Below, piece by piece: positions 51,729 through 62,207 of a stretch of DNA of 64,000 nt. The stretch comes from Serripes groenlandicus (Eukaryota > Mollusca > Bivalvia > Cardiida > Cardiidae), in NCBI GenBank assembly GCA_031761405.1, contig JASEVX010000001.1, positions 48,779,102-48,843,101 on the forward strand, given 5' to 3'. Numbering within the stretch: position 1 is the first letter of the stretch; each line of letters begins with the position of its first letter. The position numbers and the translations under genes were made by a program. The notes below the pieces were generated by a model. The model was not told the origin of the DNA. It was given only the letters and a program-made list of their open reading frames with translations, and did no database searches.

Positions 51729-52425
51729 TCACCTAGTGAATATCCTCTGTTCCTTGTCATTTACCACAAAACGAAAGTACTTCCTCGACGAGGGAGCGAT
51801 TGGAATGTGGTAATAGGTGTCTGTGAGGTCTAGAGAGACCGCCCAGTCGCCTTCCCAAATAGTTATTTGGATGGAGTGGGTCGACTCCATTTTAACTTCT
51901 CGACCGGAATCAATAGATTTAGGGCTGATAAATCTATAACCGGTCTCCACCGATCGTCTTCCTTCGGGACGAGGAAAAGACGGTTGTATCAAACCCCGAT
52001 ATTTGGGGTTGAAAACCCTCTCTATGGCCTTCTTTTACAGAAGACGTGATGAAATCACTTTTGACACGGCCGAATGACGTGACGACATGTCGATAGGCAC
52101 GCTTGTCAGAGGAGAAGAAATGAAGGGAATTGGATACCCTTCCTGTATCACAGATAAGATCCAATGATCCTCTGTGACACTTTCCCATTCCTCTATGAAA
52201 ACAACAGGCGGACCCGACTGTAATCTCCGGCCTTGGGACGATCATAGAAAGGTGCGCATCCCCAGGGTTGAGGCCTAGGGGTTGTGCTTTATTTAGAAGG
52301 CTGCCGATTCTTAGCCCCTTGGTAATGGGATGACCAAAGAGAGGTTCTCCCCCTTTGTGGGACGGCTTAGCCCTCCCTTTATCAGAATGCGCTAACGTAT
52401 TCTGTTCCAGGGATTGCCTTTCCAA
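51729..52425 (-). pseudogene. DIRS reverse transcriptase remnant, copy 2
   Basis: Frame 51934-52425 is longer than in copy 1 (163 codons) and reads from the gag-RT linker into GFDTTVFSSSRRK. The RT block DWAVSLDLTDTYYHIPI lies in frame 51729-51992. The one-base frame change in the A run between the fingers block and motif A is shared with copy 1. Confidence 0.75.
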
Positions 52426-52572
52426 GGACTGTCTATTAAATAGATGTCCCTCCGAATGCCTCGATATCCCAAAAAACGTTGGGTTTTTGATGCTCTCGGT
52501 AGGTTTGGAAATCCCGTCTATTTCCGACCGGTTCCATTGAATGGATCGGTGGAAGGTAATTGGGGAAAAGTG

Positions 52573-53375
52573 TTATCTTAGAGATGTACACAGTTCCCTT
52601 GGGGATTGAAAGGATCTCTCTGCAAGAGAATTCCCATACCCGGAGCCAGACGGGTGAGTAATAGAGGTCGGTCCGTAACCTATACTCTGATTATTCGTGC
52701 ACCCACTCTGTTGTTGACCTGTTATGGAATGATAATTTGTATCAATCCGGTCACTCAGTACAGAGCTCGTGCCTGGACGCGCCATGTTTGCCTAAGCAAT
52801 TGGCTGGCTAGTTGCGTCATTAACAATTGACCGACTGGCTGGTCGTGAGATGTTTTCATAACCTACAGGTAGCCTAGCCCCGTCATTACCAAATGACTGA
52901 TTATCTCCCTGCCGCGTCATGTTCACCTGCGTGACTGGTTGGTTGGTCGTATCATAGTTAAATGATTGATCCAAACCTTGTCTCGACATGGCTACATGCG
53001 TGACTGATTGGCTAGCCACGTCATCGTGAAATGAGTGACTGCCTGGTAGCGTCATATTTAAATGAGTGACCGTTTGCCTGGCCGCGTCGTAGCTATTCGA
53101 CTGCAGCCCTGTCATTTCACCGCTAAGTGAATGACTACCTTGTCTAGTCATGGCAAATTGACTGACTGGCCCGGTCGTGTCATGGCTAAATGACTGACCG
53201 GTGACAGGTCACGTCATCGCTAGATGACGCCCCGGTTGCCCGGGGACCTGTCGCGCCACGGCATATGGGTTTTGCTTTCCAGCACCAGCAAAACCCGGTT
53301 GACTAGGGATAGGCAGTTGTGAGGCTGTTCTACCATAAGTCTCCGGAAAACTTTGTCCGCAGACATTGTAATCCG
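52573..53375 (-). CDS. DIRS gag-linked repeat region, single unit, copy 2
   Basis: Frames 52573-52785 and 52792-53151 encode the 22-23 residue repeats (NMTRQGDNQSFGND and similar). The left part follows unit A of copy 1 (GACTGATTATCTCCCTGCC type) and the right part follows unit B (GCATATGGGTTTTGC), as expected if a recombination between A- and B-like units removed one. Confidence 0.65.
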
Positions 53376-53455
53376 GCACTCTGCAGCCGTCCGAAGACTG
53401 CTGTAGCTCAGAGTGTGGTGTTGGTTAAGCAACACCAGGCGACAGATAATGCGGT

Positions 53456-53924
53456 TCAAGTGTAGATGACTCTAGCGACCCTACCGGCCTTCCTATCTCT
53501 TTGAGCACTCTCTACCTTGTTTCTATACGGTATCAGGCCCGAAGGCTTTAGTTTCCCGACAGAACAACGCGCATCCAAAGCTACCTTAACACGCTCCTCT
53601 TCGTCTCTAGCTAGACTAGGAGGTGCGTTTGTGTTAAGTGGAGAAGGTACAGCCTTAACCTTTGAACCACTCAACACGGTCGCGGAGTCCGATTGGGAGA
53701 ACCCCTCGAACTCCGCTTCACTCGAAGATATCAGAGACGCCTTTTTTAGGGGCACTCTTACCCTTCCTGCTTTTGCTAGTCCAAATAGAAACAGTCCAAG
53801 AAGAGCAGTACTCGCACGGTGAAAGCTGTGTGCCCTTTGAGCAAACCACACAGTTCGGATGCGTGTCCCATGCGTCCACAGCATGACCACACAAGCCACG
53901 CCTCCGTTCACCTCTAAGTGACAT
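53456..53924 (-). CDS. DIRS gag (ORF1), copy 2, in two frames
   Basis: The start is ATG 53924-53922. The first Cys pair is damaged (RRRGLC in place of RRCGSC), while DTHPNC-x2-C and C-x2-C-x2-W remain. The KRAGKGK segment of copy 1 is missing by a 21-bp in-frame deletion. The +1 frame change over A6 (53742-53747) is the same. Confidence 0.65.
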
Positions 53925-54411
53925 ATTTATGATACAAATATATACGAAAAGAACACAACAATAAAACCAAAAAAAAATTTTAAATTTTTTTTCTACTTTT
54001 TATTTTTCTACCCGAGTGACAACCCGGAACGTATATAATCTATAAACAAAATTTTTGTCTATGTTATAATTACATGTAAGTACAACAAACATCATAAGTA
54101 TAATCTATAACGGGATTGGAAACTCATCGTTTAACTTTAAGTCTTGAACTCAATTACGTTCGGCACCCGAAGACATTAACTGAAAATAATGGGTGGGGTA
54201 ACCACCTCGAGCTTTTCAGCTAGCTGTCGCCTACAAAAACAAGCAATTACAACAATAATTTAACTTTTTAAATGCCGTTGAATATCTGTTAATGCAGTTT
54301 CCTAACTGAATGAACAACTAAATAAGGCAATAAGCCTTAAAAAGCCAAGAAAAGAATAATTAGAAAATAATGTGTAAATTCTTAGCTGTCTAGCTGGTGG
54401 ATCCAGAAATT

Positions 54412-54573
54412 AAAAGTGGCAAGATATCACGTGCTTGCCCTCTCTTACGGGCAAACCTGTATATCACATATACGTGAGGAATACGCAAGGCGAGTTCTTT
54501 TTCTGGATGAATTAAGGGTGTAGAGATTATATATCAGGTATTAAATGACTGGTAATGTATTTTTGACATAAAA
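54412..54573 (-). repeat. DIRS copy 2, 5' inverted terminal repeat
   Basis: Inverted partner of 48970-49155, with one private difference (ACCTGTATATC against the expected ACGTGTATATC). Confidence 0.9.
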
Positions 54574-54728
54574 ACTACTTAATTGCCCAATATGGAAAAA
54601 ACATTCCCGCAACTTCCCTCTTTGAATTATTGTTAAAAATTACATTATTTCACCCATTGGCGATTAATCTTAAGAAATGAAAATAAATGTTCTTTATTGA
54701 GCTAAAATTATTAGATCTTAAGATTCTC

Positions 54729-55686
54729 TTAACGCTTTCCCTCATATAGACGCTTTCTGACGCCTCTGCAGCAGAAGGCTTTTTGAAAACATAGTAACAA
54801 AAGAAGTAATTGCATAAAACGTGCAATTTCTCCTTTTGTCACAATGTTTTCCACTTCTAGTCATAGGTTATCCATTCAATTAAAGAGATTTTCCATTATT
54901 TGACAAAATATGTTCAAAGTCGTCTGCTGCAGAATTGTCGTATGAGGGAAAGGGTTAACGCTTTTCCTCATACATGCACAATTTGACACCTATGAAGCAG
55001 AATACACCCAGAAAATGTTGTAAAAAACGAACAACTTTTGTCATGTTCCCACATATTTGCTTAACCCTTCTCTCATATAGATGCTTTCTGACGCCTCTGC
55101 AGCAGACGGCGTTTTGAAAACATAGTGACAAAAGAAGAAATTGCTCAAAACGAGCAATTTATCCTTTTGCCATTCAATTATGGAGATTTTCTATTTTTTG
55201 AAAAAATATATTCAAAGTCGTCTGCTGCAGAATTTTTGTATGAGGGAAAGGGTTAACACAATCCCACCTATAGATGCATCTGCAGCAGACAACTTTTGAA
55301 AACATTGTGACAAGAGCAGAAATTGCTCAAAATGAGCAATTTCTCCTTTCGCCACAATGTTTTCAACTTATTTTACAGTAATTAACCCTTCATTTCTAGA
55401 GATTTTTCATGTTTTGAATAGATGTCTTGAAAGTCATCAGCTACATTTGGCTAAGGGATAATCCTTTACCACCTGCAGACGCATTTCGACGCAATAGCAG
55501 CAGACGACTTTTGAAAACAATGTGGCCAAAGGTGAAATGGCTCATGATGACCAATTTTTCCTTTGGCCATAATGTTTTCAACTTTATTTAACAATTAAGC
55601 TATCTTCTTTGAAGATTTTTCAGGTTTTTGTCAATATGTTTTCAAAGTCGTCTGCTGCTGATTTGTTGTATGTGGATAAGGGTTAA
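54729..55686. mobile_element. Five MITE-A copies end to end sharing TTAA sites
   Basis: The copies are 54729-54958, 54955-55064 (short), 55061-55256, 55253-55464 and 55460-55686. Neighbours overlap in a single TTAA (degraded to TAAT at the last junction). Three subfamilies are represented. The pattern fits serial insertion into the TTAA created by an earlier copy. Confidence 0.85.
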
Positions 55687-55799
55687 TGAAAACTAGATTG
55701 ACATATTTTTCCTCTGATGTTTAAAAAGAAGTCAGCTCTAAAATGGAAAATCAGGGACAGGGTAACAATCTATATTGAAAATTCCTATAAAATTGTAGT

Positions 55800-55873
55800 T
55801 CAATTATTGAATAGAATCTGCAGCAGACGTGTCAAAATACTGCATCTGCATGTGAGCAAGGGTTGATAACACT
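55800..55873. repeat. MITE-A right-half fragment
   Basis: TTATTGAATAGAATCTGCAGCAGACG to GCATGTGAGCAAGGGTTG. Confidence 0.5.
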
Positions 55874-55877
55874 TTAA

Positions 55878-56332
55878 AACAAGAGGACCATGATGGTCCT
55901 ATATCGCTCACCTGATTTAGTCAATTTTTTTACAATGCACATATAAGGAAAACAAGCCCCGCCCCCTGGCGGCCATGTTTTTCAACGAATCGGAAATATT
56001 TGAACAATATTGGTAAAAGCTGCCCCCCAAGGAACAATTTTGCAAAATAATTTTCAAATCCGGCTAATACTTTTTTTTTAAGATTTGGCAACTTTCCCCT
56101 TTTCTGATGCCGCAGCAACCAAAGTTCTACTTGGAATTAAATTCTTTGAACAACTTTGAAAGAGGACCATCAAAGGACCATTCCTGTGAAGTTATTTTGA
56201 AATCTGTCCCTTGGTTAAGTAGGAGAAGTCATTTGTAGGAAATTGTTAACAGACACCAACGACGACGCCGATGCCGGACGGTGAGTGATCACAAAAGCTC
56301 CACTTGCACTTTGTGCTTAGGTGAGCTAAAAA
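55878..56332 (+). repeat. 'gctcacctga' element (family H2), short copy
   Basis: AACAAGAGGACCATGATGGTCC, then ATCGCTCACCTGA, ending TTAGGTGAGCTAAAAA. The terminal stem has changed from GGGCC/GGCCC to GGACC/GGTCC, keeping the pairing. The interior has one CGGCCATGTTTTTCAACGAATC module. Confidence 0.7.
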
Positions 56333-56339
56333 CACTGAC

Positions 56340-56595
56340 CCAGGCTCATTTTGGATATAATTACACCCAAATGCATGCCTATGTAATTTAAGATCCAATT
56401 AAAGCACTGCACATATAAGGCGAAACAACAAACGTTAACTGTATAGGTGAACAAGTTCCACATTCTGTGATACACCGTATGGTAACTTTAGGTGTGATAG
56501 CATAGGAAATAATATTGGCCCTGCATGAAAAGCTATTTCCTTAAATGGAGCAGGTCAAGGTGACCCAAATTTGATAATTGATATGTGACACACCT
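56340..56595. other. No feature recognised
   Basis: No repeat ends are evident, apart from weak similarity to CAAGGTGACC-type repeats. Confidence 0.4.
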
Positions 56596-56608
56596 TCCAT
56601 TCAAGAGA

Positions 56609-56885
56609 GCCCGGCCGGGTAGCTCAATTGGTAGCGTATCTGACTCGTGATCTGGAGGTTACGGGTTCGATACCCGGTTGCAGCGACATTCTTTTGGGCG
56701 ATGTTTTCCATTGCCTCTCACCTCTGATCTATGTGAGAAAGTAGTCAGTGGCTTCGAAAGAATGTTGTGTAAGTACTGGTGTGGGAAAGCCAGGAAAACA
56801 TGGGTAGGTGCACTGACCGCCGTGATATGACCAAAGCTGTTGAAAGCGGCGTTAAACTCCAAACAAACAAACAAAACAAACAAAA
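56609..56885 (+). repeat. tRNA-derived SINE, full length with 13-bp target duplication
   Basis: The head GCCGGGTAGCTCAATTGGTAG and GGGTTCGATACCCGG are well preserved, with a tRNA-like loop CTCGTGA. The body (TACTGGTGTGGGAAAGCCAGG, GACCGCCGTGATATGACC) and the tail GGCGTTAAACTCCAAACAAA follow. TCCATTCAAGAGA is repeated at 56596-56608 and 56886-56898. Confidence 0.9.
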
Positions 56886-56899
56886 TCCATTCAAGAGAC

Positions 56900-57211
56900 T
56901 TCTTCATACTTGATGGCAAAGAACTATTGCTCTGACAAATCTTTTCTTAAAATGGGATCAGAAGTCAAGGACAAGGTCACAATGATCCAATTTTGGTTTT
57001 TCCAAGATGCAAAAAACTTCCCTATTGTAAAAGGGAGGAATATGTATGGACTGTAACGTTTTTAATCACATTGATCCAGGGTATGGACTTGGTTTTTGAA
57101 TGCTTTCAGAAATGTAAATCATTTAAACAGCATCATCAGTTTAGTATTCAAATAGATTACCACTACTCAAGTTGAAAAGTAATAAGACACAAAACACGCA
57201 TAATATATAAC
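56900..57211. other. No feature recognised
   Basis: A short frame (56993-57175) has no recognisable content. Confidence 0.4.
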
Positions 57212-58769
57212 ACAAGAGAAAATTGATGCAACGCATCAATGTCGCCGGATATCCATAGTGCAGTTATGCAAAACACTAACATTATAGTAGTTGAATAAAC
57301 AGTTATCAACTGAGGGGCATATTGGAACATCAGGGTCATATTGGATCATATTGGAACTTCGGTCAAGTGAAAATGTATCATAACTTGCATTGTTTTGTCA
57401 ACGAATTGAATGATAATTGAAGCCTTTCATTATTTATGATCAATCTCGATTCCAAAGTAGGTTGACCATACACACAACCAACTAATTATTGATCATAAAC
57501 AGTAATGGAAATGAGTAATCTTGCCAATCATTAGTCTTAGTATGTATACAGTGCTTTCATTAAGGAATAATTATAAGATTTGTGAATTCCACATACACTT
57601 TTCAAGATGTTTGTCAGAATATTTGAATTTTCTTATTTTTCAATAAAACCACAAAACAGACATTTAGGATTTGCATGCAATAGCACGTCATTTTACCTTT
57701 CCTCTTTTTAAGTCAACAGTGGACACCTTTGCAGCAATCTACTTTTAAAACAATGAGATAAGGGTTAAATCGCTGAAGACATGAGTTTTCTCTTTTTCTC
57801 AAAACGATATTAGCTTAGCATCCTAATTATATCATACTTTAACAAATGTTGAAATGTAGTTCAATATTTATAAATTAGACCACCTTCGAAATATAATATC
57901 AACTAAACAGTTAAATCTCATTTAAATTGTTGTATAATTTAAACTTAATTTCGAACATAAACTTAGCCCTACAACATGTTAATTTATTTTAATTCTTTCC
58001 TTCCTTTTTTATAATGAAAACAACAAACTACTCATGTTTTAAAATTATATTATGATGAGCGCCCTTGTGTCAATGATGCATAACAATATGCAGATCGAAA
58101 GCAATATGCCTTTAGGGAATTAAATGACACATTTAAAATTGTCAAGGACGAAATAATTTTGTACGAAAGACCCGATTCTTTCTTATTCACAGAGGTGTCG
58201 TTCTTGAAACTCTCTTTATAGGCAGAGAGTGTTCGTTCAAAGTCATTTTTCCATTAAAACCAGTTTTATCTCGGTTTGTTCTTTTCTTCATTTGTTTCGA
58301 ACCTAATAAACATTTTAAATCACCTATAATTTACTATTTGTAAGTGAGTGTAAAGAGCGGCTCTCTGCAAAGGAGATTGATCTACGCAGTTGGTATTCGC
58401 GAGTCACGCAGGTGCGCGTAAGTAAATAAATTAGACTGCGACGTAAAGGTTTGTAGTTATCGACTTTTGATTACATGTAGTATATAGTGTAAAATAAAGT
58501 ATAGCAGTCTAGCTAATAGGGACTGTTTTGTCTTCGTAAATAAAACAAAAAAACATAAATGCGAGTCAAAATAAAGAAACTGAAAATACCTAAAACATCG
58601 GAATATTTATTTCATTTTAGATGTGTCATTACTTAGTGTTTTTAAACAAACACAATTGTAATATGTTCAAGACATCTAAATGTGTTTCTTTCTAATAATA
58701 ATTCCCCCTCCCATGTGATTTCAGAAAACCTATTAAAAATAGAAGTCGCGGGCTCCTGCCCGGCGACTA
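57212..58769 (-). mobile_element. Helentron-like non-autonomous element, copy 2
   Basis: In plus orientation it begins CAAGAGAAAA, hairpin TTGATGC-AAC-GCATCAA (57223-57239), GTCGCCGG (57241-57248), and ends CCGGCGAC (58760-58767) TAA. The right 250 bp (GAAGTCGCGGGC, TTTCTAATAATAATTCCCC) match the left part of copy 1 in reverse. It is about 430 bp longer than copy 1 in the middle. TGTTAT (or its complement) lies on both sides, which may be a target duplication or chance. No Rep/helicase frame is present. Confidence 0.65.
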
Positions 58770-58927
58770 ATAACACTTGCAAAGTGAAAGAAATATTAGA
58801 CATTGAATTCCTTCCATTATTGTAGGAAATAGCATCTCACTCAATTTTTTTTAAATGATGCATTAAGGTACAATAAGGTATCAAATCATAAATAAATGTA
58901 TCAACATAAAAAATGTTCATCACAATA

Positions 58928-59120
58928 TTAACCCTTTCCTTTATATAGACGCTTTCTGATGCCTCTGCAGCAGTCAGCTTTTTTAAAACATAGTGACAAA
59001 AGAAGAAATTGCTCAAAACGAGCAATTTCTCCTTTTGCCACAATGTTTTCCACTTTCAGTCATAGGTTATATAAATCCATTCAATTATAAAGATTTTCCA
59101 TTTTTTGACAAAATATGTTC
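58928..59120. mobile_element. MITE-A, right-truncated
   Basis: TTAACCCTTTCCTTTATATAG to TTTTGACAAAATATGTTCAG, then unrelated sequence. Confidence 0.75.
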
Positions 59121-59149
59121 AGTTTAAGTATCTTTTTCATTGTTTTATG

Positions 59150-59346
59150 TTAACCCTTACCCACTCTGCAGCAGATGAATCTTGAAAACATTGTCGCAAA
59201 AGGAGAAACTTGCTAATAAAAAATTTCTCATTTTGCCACAATCTTTTTTAACATTATTAAAAAATAATAGCAATTTTTTCACACAATAGCCACCATGTTT
59301 TTCAAAGTTGTCTGCTGCTTATTTTTCGTATGATGGAAAGGGTTAA
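59150..59346. mobile_element. MITE-A, complete diverged copy
   Basis: TTAACCCTTACCCACTCTGC to TCGTATGATGGAAAGGGTTAA with both TTAA sites. Confidence 0.75.
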
Positions 59347-59612
59347 AAAACTGTTGCTTTTTATCCTGTTTCTTGTTGTCTATTACTTTCTATCCTGTTT
59401 CTTTTTTTATCCTACAATCGGTTATATGACCTTGGCCTGGTATATTTACATAGCCTGCTTAATTGGCAAAATGTGTCTGCATTAAATAGAAACACGATCT
59501 GATTCTGTCAATTTAGATAAAGAGTGGTTTTGCTCTCCTTGCAAGTTGTTATAACACCTACACCACTGATAGGCCCGTTCCCTCACTATCTGTCATAGTT
59601 CAGACAAAATGG
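59347..59612. other. Unassigned, with a short pyrimidine-rich repeat
   Basis: TATCCTGTTTCTT occurs twice near 59361 and 59391. Nothing else is recognised. Confidence 0.4.
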
Positions 59613-59765
59613 TTTCTGTTTGTTTGTTTGTATGGCGTTTGTTCTCTCTTTCATAAATTGTTTAGTTATATCACAACATTTTCTGGATAAGGTACCAGTA
59701 CTACTGGTCAGTTTATAAATTATGCTTACTGGACAATCCTGAACGCCAAGGAGAGAAAGCCATTA
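59613..59765 (-). repeat. SINE-like repeat, reverse copy
   Basis: TTTGTTTGTTTGTATGGCG, AGTTATATCACAACATT and GGTACCAGTACTACTGGTC correspond to the reverse of the copy at 24905. Confidence 0.6.
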
Positions 59766-59868
59766 CTTTCATTTTTAAGTCTCAGACATAATAGATCACA
59801 TAATAAATTGATTTATTTCCGGCAAAAAAGTGGTCTTTATGAGAGCTTGACATCAAATGTGCTACACT

Positions 59869-60062
59869 TTAACCCTGTCCCACTTGAAGAGGCACTTTGA
59901 CACATTCACAATTCAAAACATTTGAAAACATTTTGACAAAAAGGAGACATTTTCTATTTAAAGATTAAAATTCAATTTACAGAGATTTGTCCATATTTTT
60001 GCATAAAAAAATAAATATTTTCAAAGTCATCTACAGCAGCTTTGTTGTATGTGGGAAAGGGT
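59869..60062. mobile_element. MITE-A, diverged copy
   Basis: TTAACCCTGTCCCACTTGAAG to TTGTATGTGGGAAAGGGTAA. The centre is partly deleted. Confidence 0.7.
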
Positions 60063-60232
60063 AAATCAGCTTTCTAAAATTCAAAGTAATAAGATATTGA
60101 ACATGCAGAGAAATATTGAACTTTCAGTTGTTGATTTATGCAGTAAATATACCGAGGAAGACAGAGGAAAATTGCCAATCATTATGAGATGTTTTCTTGT
60201 CACAAATGTTTTACATTCCCTCATAAATAGAC

Positions 60233-60740
60233 TTAACCCTTTCCCACATACAACAAATCTGCAGTAGATGACTTTGAAAACATACCCGAAAACAATTAGA
60301 AACTAGAATATTACTGAAGATGATAAATACCCCCTAAACAGCACCTTGACCCACACCATAACTTAATTAATAAAAGGGCCATAACTCTGTAAAATATCAT
60401 GCAATTGTAACCCCTTTAGGATATCCACATCTCCTCTTGGTATAGAAGCTTCATGTAAACTTTTATTGAATTCCACCACCCCGTGGTTTGTAAGAAATAG
60501 GCCAGACAAAATATGGCTTCCGACCGACCGACAGACAGACTGCCCGACACAGTGACTCCTATATACCCCCTCTTCTTCGAATGGGTTATAATAAAAGTAC
60601 AATAATTGAAAAGATTTGAAAACATGGTGACAAAAGGAGAAATTGCTTGTTTTGAGCAATTTCTGCTTTGGTCCCCATGTTTTAAAAAAGCTGTCTGCTG
60701 CAGAGGCGTCAGAAAGCGTCTGCAGGAGGGAAAGTGTTCA
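60233..60740. mobile_element. MITE-A split by a family T element
   Basis: TTAACCCTTTCCCACATACAAC to ACTAGAATATT (60233-60314), then AAAAGTACAATAATTG to GCAGGAGGGAAAGTGTTCA (60595-60740) after the insert. Confidence 0.75.
60315..60597 (-). repeat. Family T element inserted in MITE-A
   Basis: It is the reverse of 3308-3600: ACTGAAGATGATAAATACC at the left, and GACTCCTATATACCCCC..GGGTTATA with a weakened terminal hairpin at the right. The GACCGACCGACAGACAGAC microsatellite is in the middle. Confidence 0.75.
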
Positions 60741-61051
60741 GTAACACTGTAGCTTTTCCGGGGACTCTTAACAGAAAATACAAAAATACAGGGGAACCAT
60801 GGAAAAACCATGGAATTTTATGTTAAGATGCGGAAACGCTGGAAATAATCCAAATACTCCAGGGTCCACTGAACTATTCCAGGTTGTTCACGGAACAGTT
60901 ACGGGGTGTCCATGGAATCATTCCGGGTTGTCCATGGAATTCCCCCAAAGTATCCCGGAAAGTTGTCAGATGTACATGGTTCTCTTGTAGAAAGACACCA
61001 AAACAAATTGGGTCGGTCACTAAATGTTATACATGGCCCCCACACCCAACC
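60741..61051. other. Unassigned; short CCATGGAAT repeats
   Basis: CCATGGAA recurs at about 60807, 60910 and 60931 together with ATTCC(A/G)GGTTGT. This may be an old local duplication. No gene is supported. Confidence 0.4.
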
Positions 61052-61270
61052 TTTAGGCTTTCCCACATGCAGACACGATTGTATACAATTGCAACAGACC
61101 ACTTCTGTTCACATGCTGACAGAAGGAGAATTACTGCTAGTCCTGCCACAAGGTTCTCAACCCTATTCAATAATTATTTATACTTTCAACTTAAGAGATT
61201 TTACACATTTATGGCACTGATGTCTTCAAACTTGGATGCTGTAGGATAAGCTTTAAGTGGGAAATGGTTA
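61052..61270. repeat. MITE-A, decayed copy
   Basis: TTAGGCTTTCCCACATGCAG to TTTAAGTGGGAAATGGTTA. Confidence 0.55.
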
Positions 61271-61334
61271 TTGGATGAATGTTGCATACTTTAAGGACGG
61301 ATGGTGCACAGTAAAAATGCCGCATGTTGATGTT

Positions 61335-61445
61335 GGTTTGTCTGGTGTTTTAAGCCCCTTTTTTCAATTATTCAATCATATCACGGTATTAATAGGATAA
61401 GTAACCAGTAATTCTGGTCCATTTATCCTGACACCAGCAAGTCAC
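61335..61445 (-). repeat. SINE-like repeat, reverse copy
   Basis: TTTGTCTGGTGTTTTAAGCCCC, CAATCATATCACGG and AGTAACCAGTAATTCTGGTCC are the reverse of the body and tail at 24905. Confidence 0.55.
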
Positions 61446-61446
61446 C

Positions 61447-62026
61447 CCTTGAAGGAATCAGTTAGAAGGTCAGCCAAGGAAAATTTCTACAACATTATTT
61501 GTAAATTGGCCAGAAAAGAAGATTTTTCAAGTTTTTCCTTTAAGATGTAACCGCCCCGCTAATCAATAAGGCTTGAAGGAATCTGAAAGAGGGTCACACT
61601 TCCTACAAAATAATATCGGCAATCAGCAAGATACTTTGTGAGAAGAAGATTGTTAAAGTTTTCACTATAGCCATATAAGGAAAAACAGCCCTTCCCCGGC
61701 TTACGGCTACTTTTTTTTACCAATCAACATGGCTTGAAGGAATCTGATAAAGGTCACTTCAGGAACATTTCTGTGAAAATATTTGGAAATGGGCCACACA
61801 CTTTTGGAGAATAATATTTTTAAAGTTTTCACTAAAGCAATATAAAGCAAAAGCCCGCCCCGCCCGCCCCATGTTTTTTGACCAATCAACATGGTTTGAA
61901 GGAATTTGATAGAGGGTCACCCAAGGAAACATTTCTACAAAAACCTACTGGTTACAGAGGAGAAAATGCCGAAGCATGACACATGACGGACAAAAGAAGA
62001 TCACAATAACTCAACTTGAGCACTGA
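61447..62026 (+). repeat. 'gctcacctga' element (family H2), decayed, ends lost
   Basis: Three CCAATCAACATGG..GAAGGAATCTGA modules and a final GATCACAATAACTCAACTTGAGC are present. The terminal hairpin and GTGAGCTAAAAA end are missing. Confidence 0.6.
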
Positions 62027-62032
62027 TTCTAT

Positions 62033-62207
62033 TAACATTTTCCCACATATAGATGCTTTCTTACACCTATGCAGCAGACCCCTTTTGAACTAAATTAACT
62101 CTATATTTATTTTAAAACTAAACTTCTGTATAATGATATTTTCCCTTTTTTCCTCCAGATTATTTTAGTCGTCTGCTGCAGATTTGTTGTGTGTGAGTAA
62201 GGGTTAA
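62033..62207. mobile_element. MITE-A, shortened copy
   Basis: TTAACATTTTCCCACATATAG to GTGTGTGAGTAAGGGTTAA. Its right part is paralogous to 33040-33096. Confidence 0.7.

Larger units (their letters stand above)
48970..54573 (-). mobile_element. DIRS-type tyrosine-recombinase retrotransposon, copy 2 (5.6 kb, defective)
   Basis: It has the same orientation, order and sequence as copy 1, with a constant offset of 12,103 bp over the left third. It is 986 bp shorter because one gag-repeat unit and a 21-bp gag segment are absent. It also carries a private 16-bp tandem duplication at 51632-51663. Flanks (GTGAGAGAAA on the left, ACTACTTAATTG on the right) are unrelated to those of copy 1, so this is an independent insertion and not a segmental duplication. 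No target duplication is visible. Confidence 0.88.

Noticed and set aside
36867..54573. The two DIRS copies as a segmental duplication
   Set aside because: Homology stops exactly at the element ends in both copies and the flanks are unrelated.
56609..56680. Apparent tRNA gene (also at 5460, 48119 and reverse at 46460-46534)
   Set aside because: Anticodon stems are weak, and each is the head of a SINE with a conserved body, tail and target duplication.
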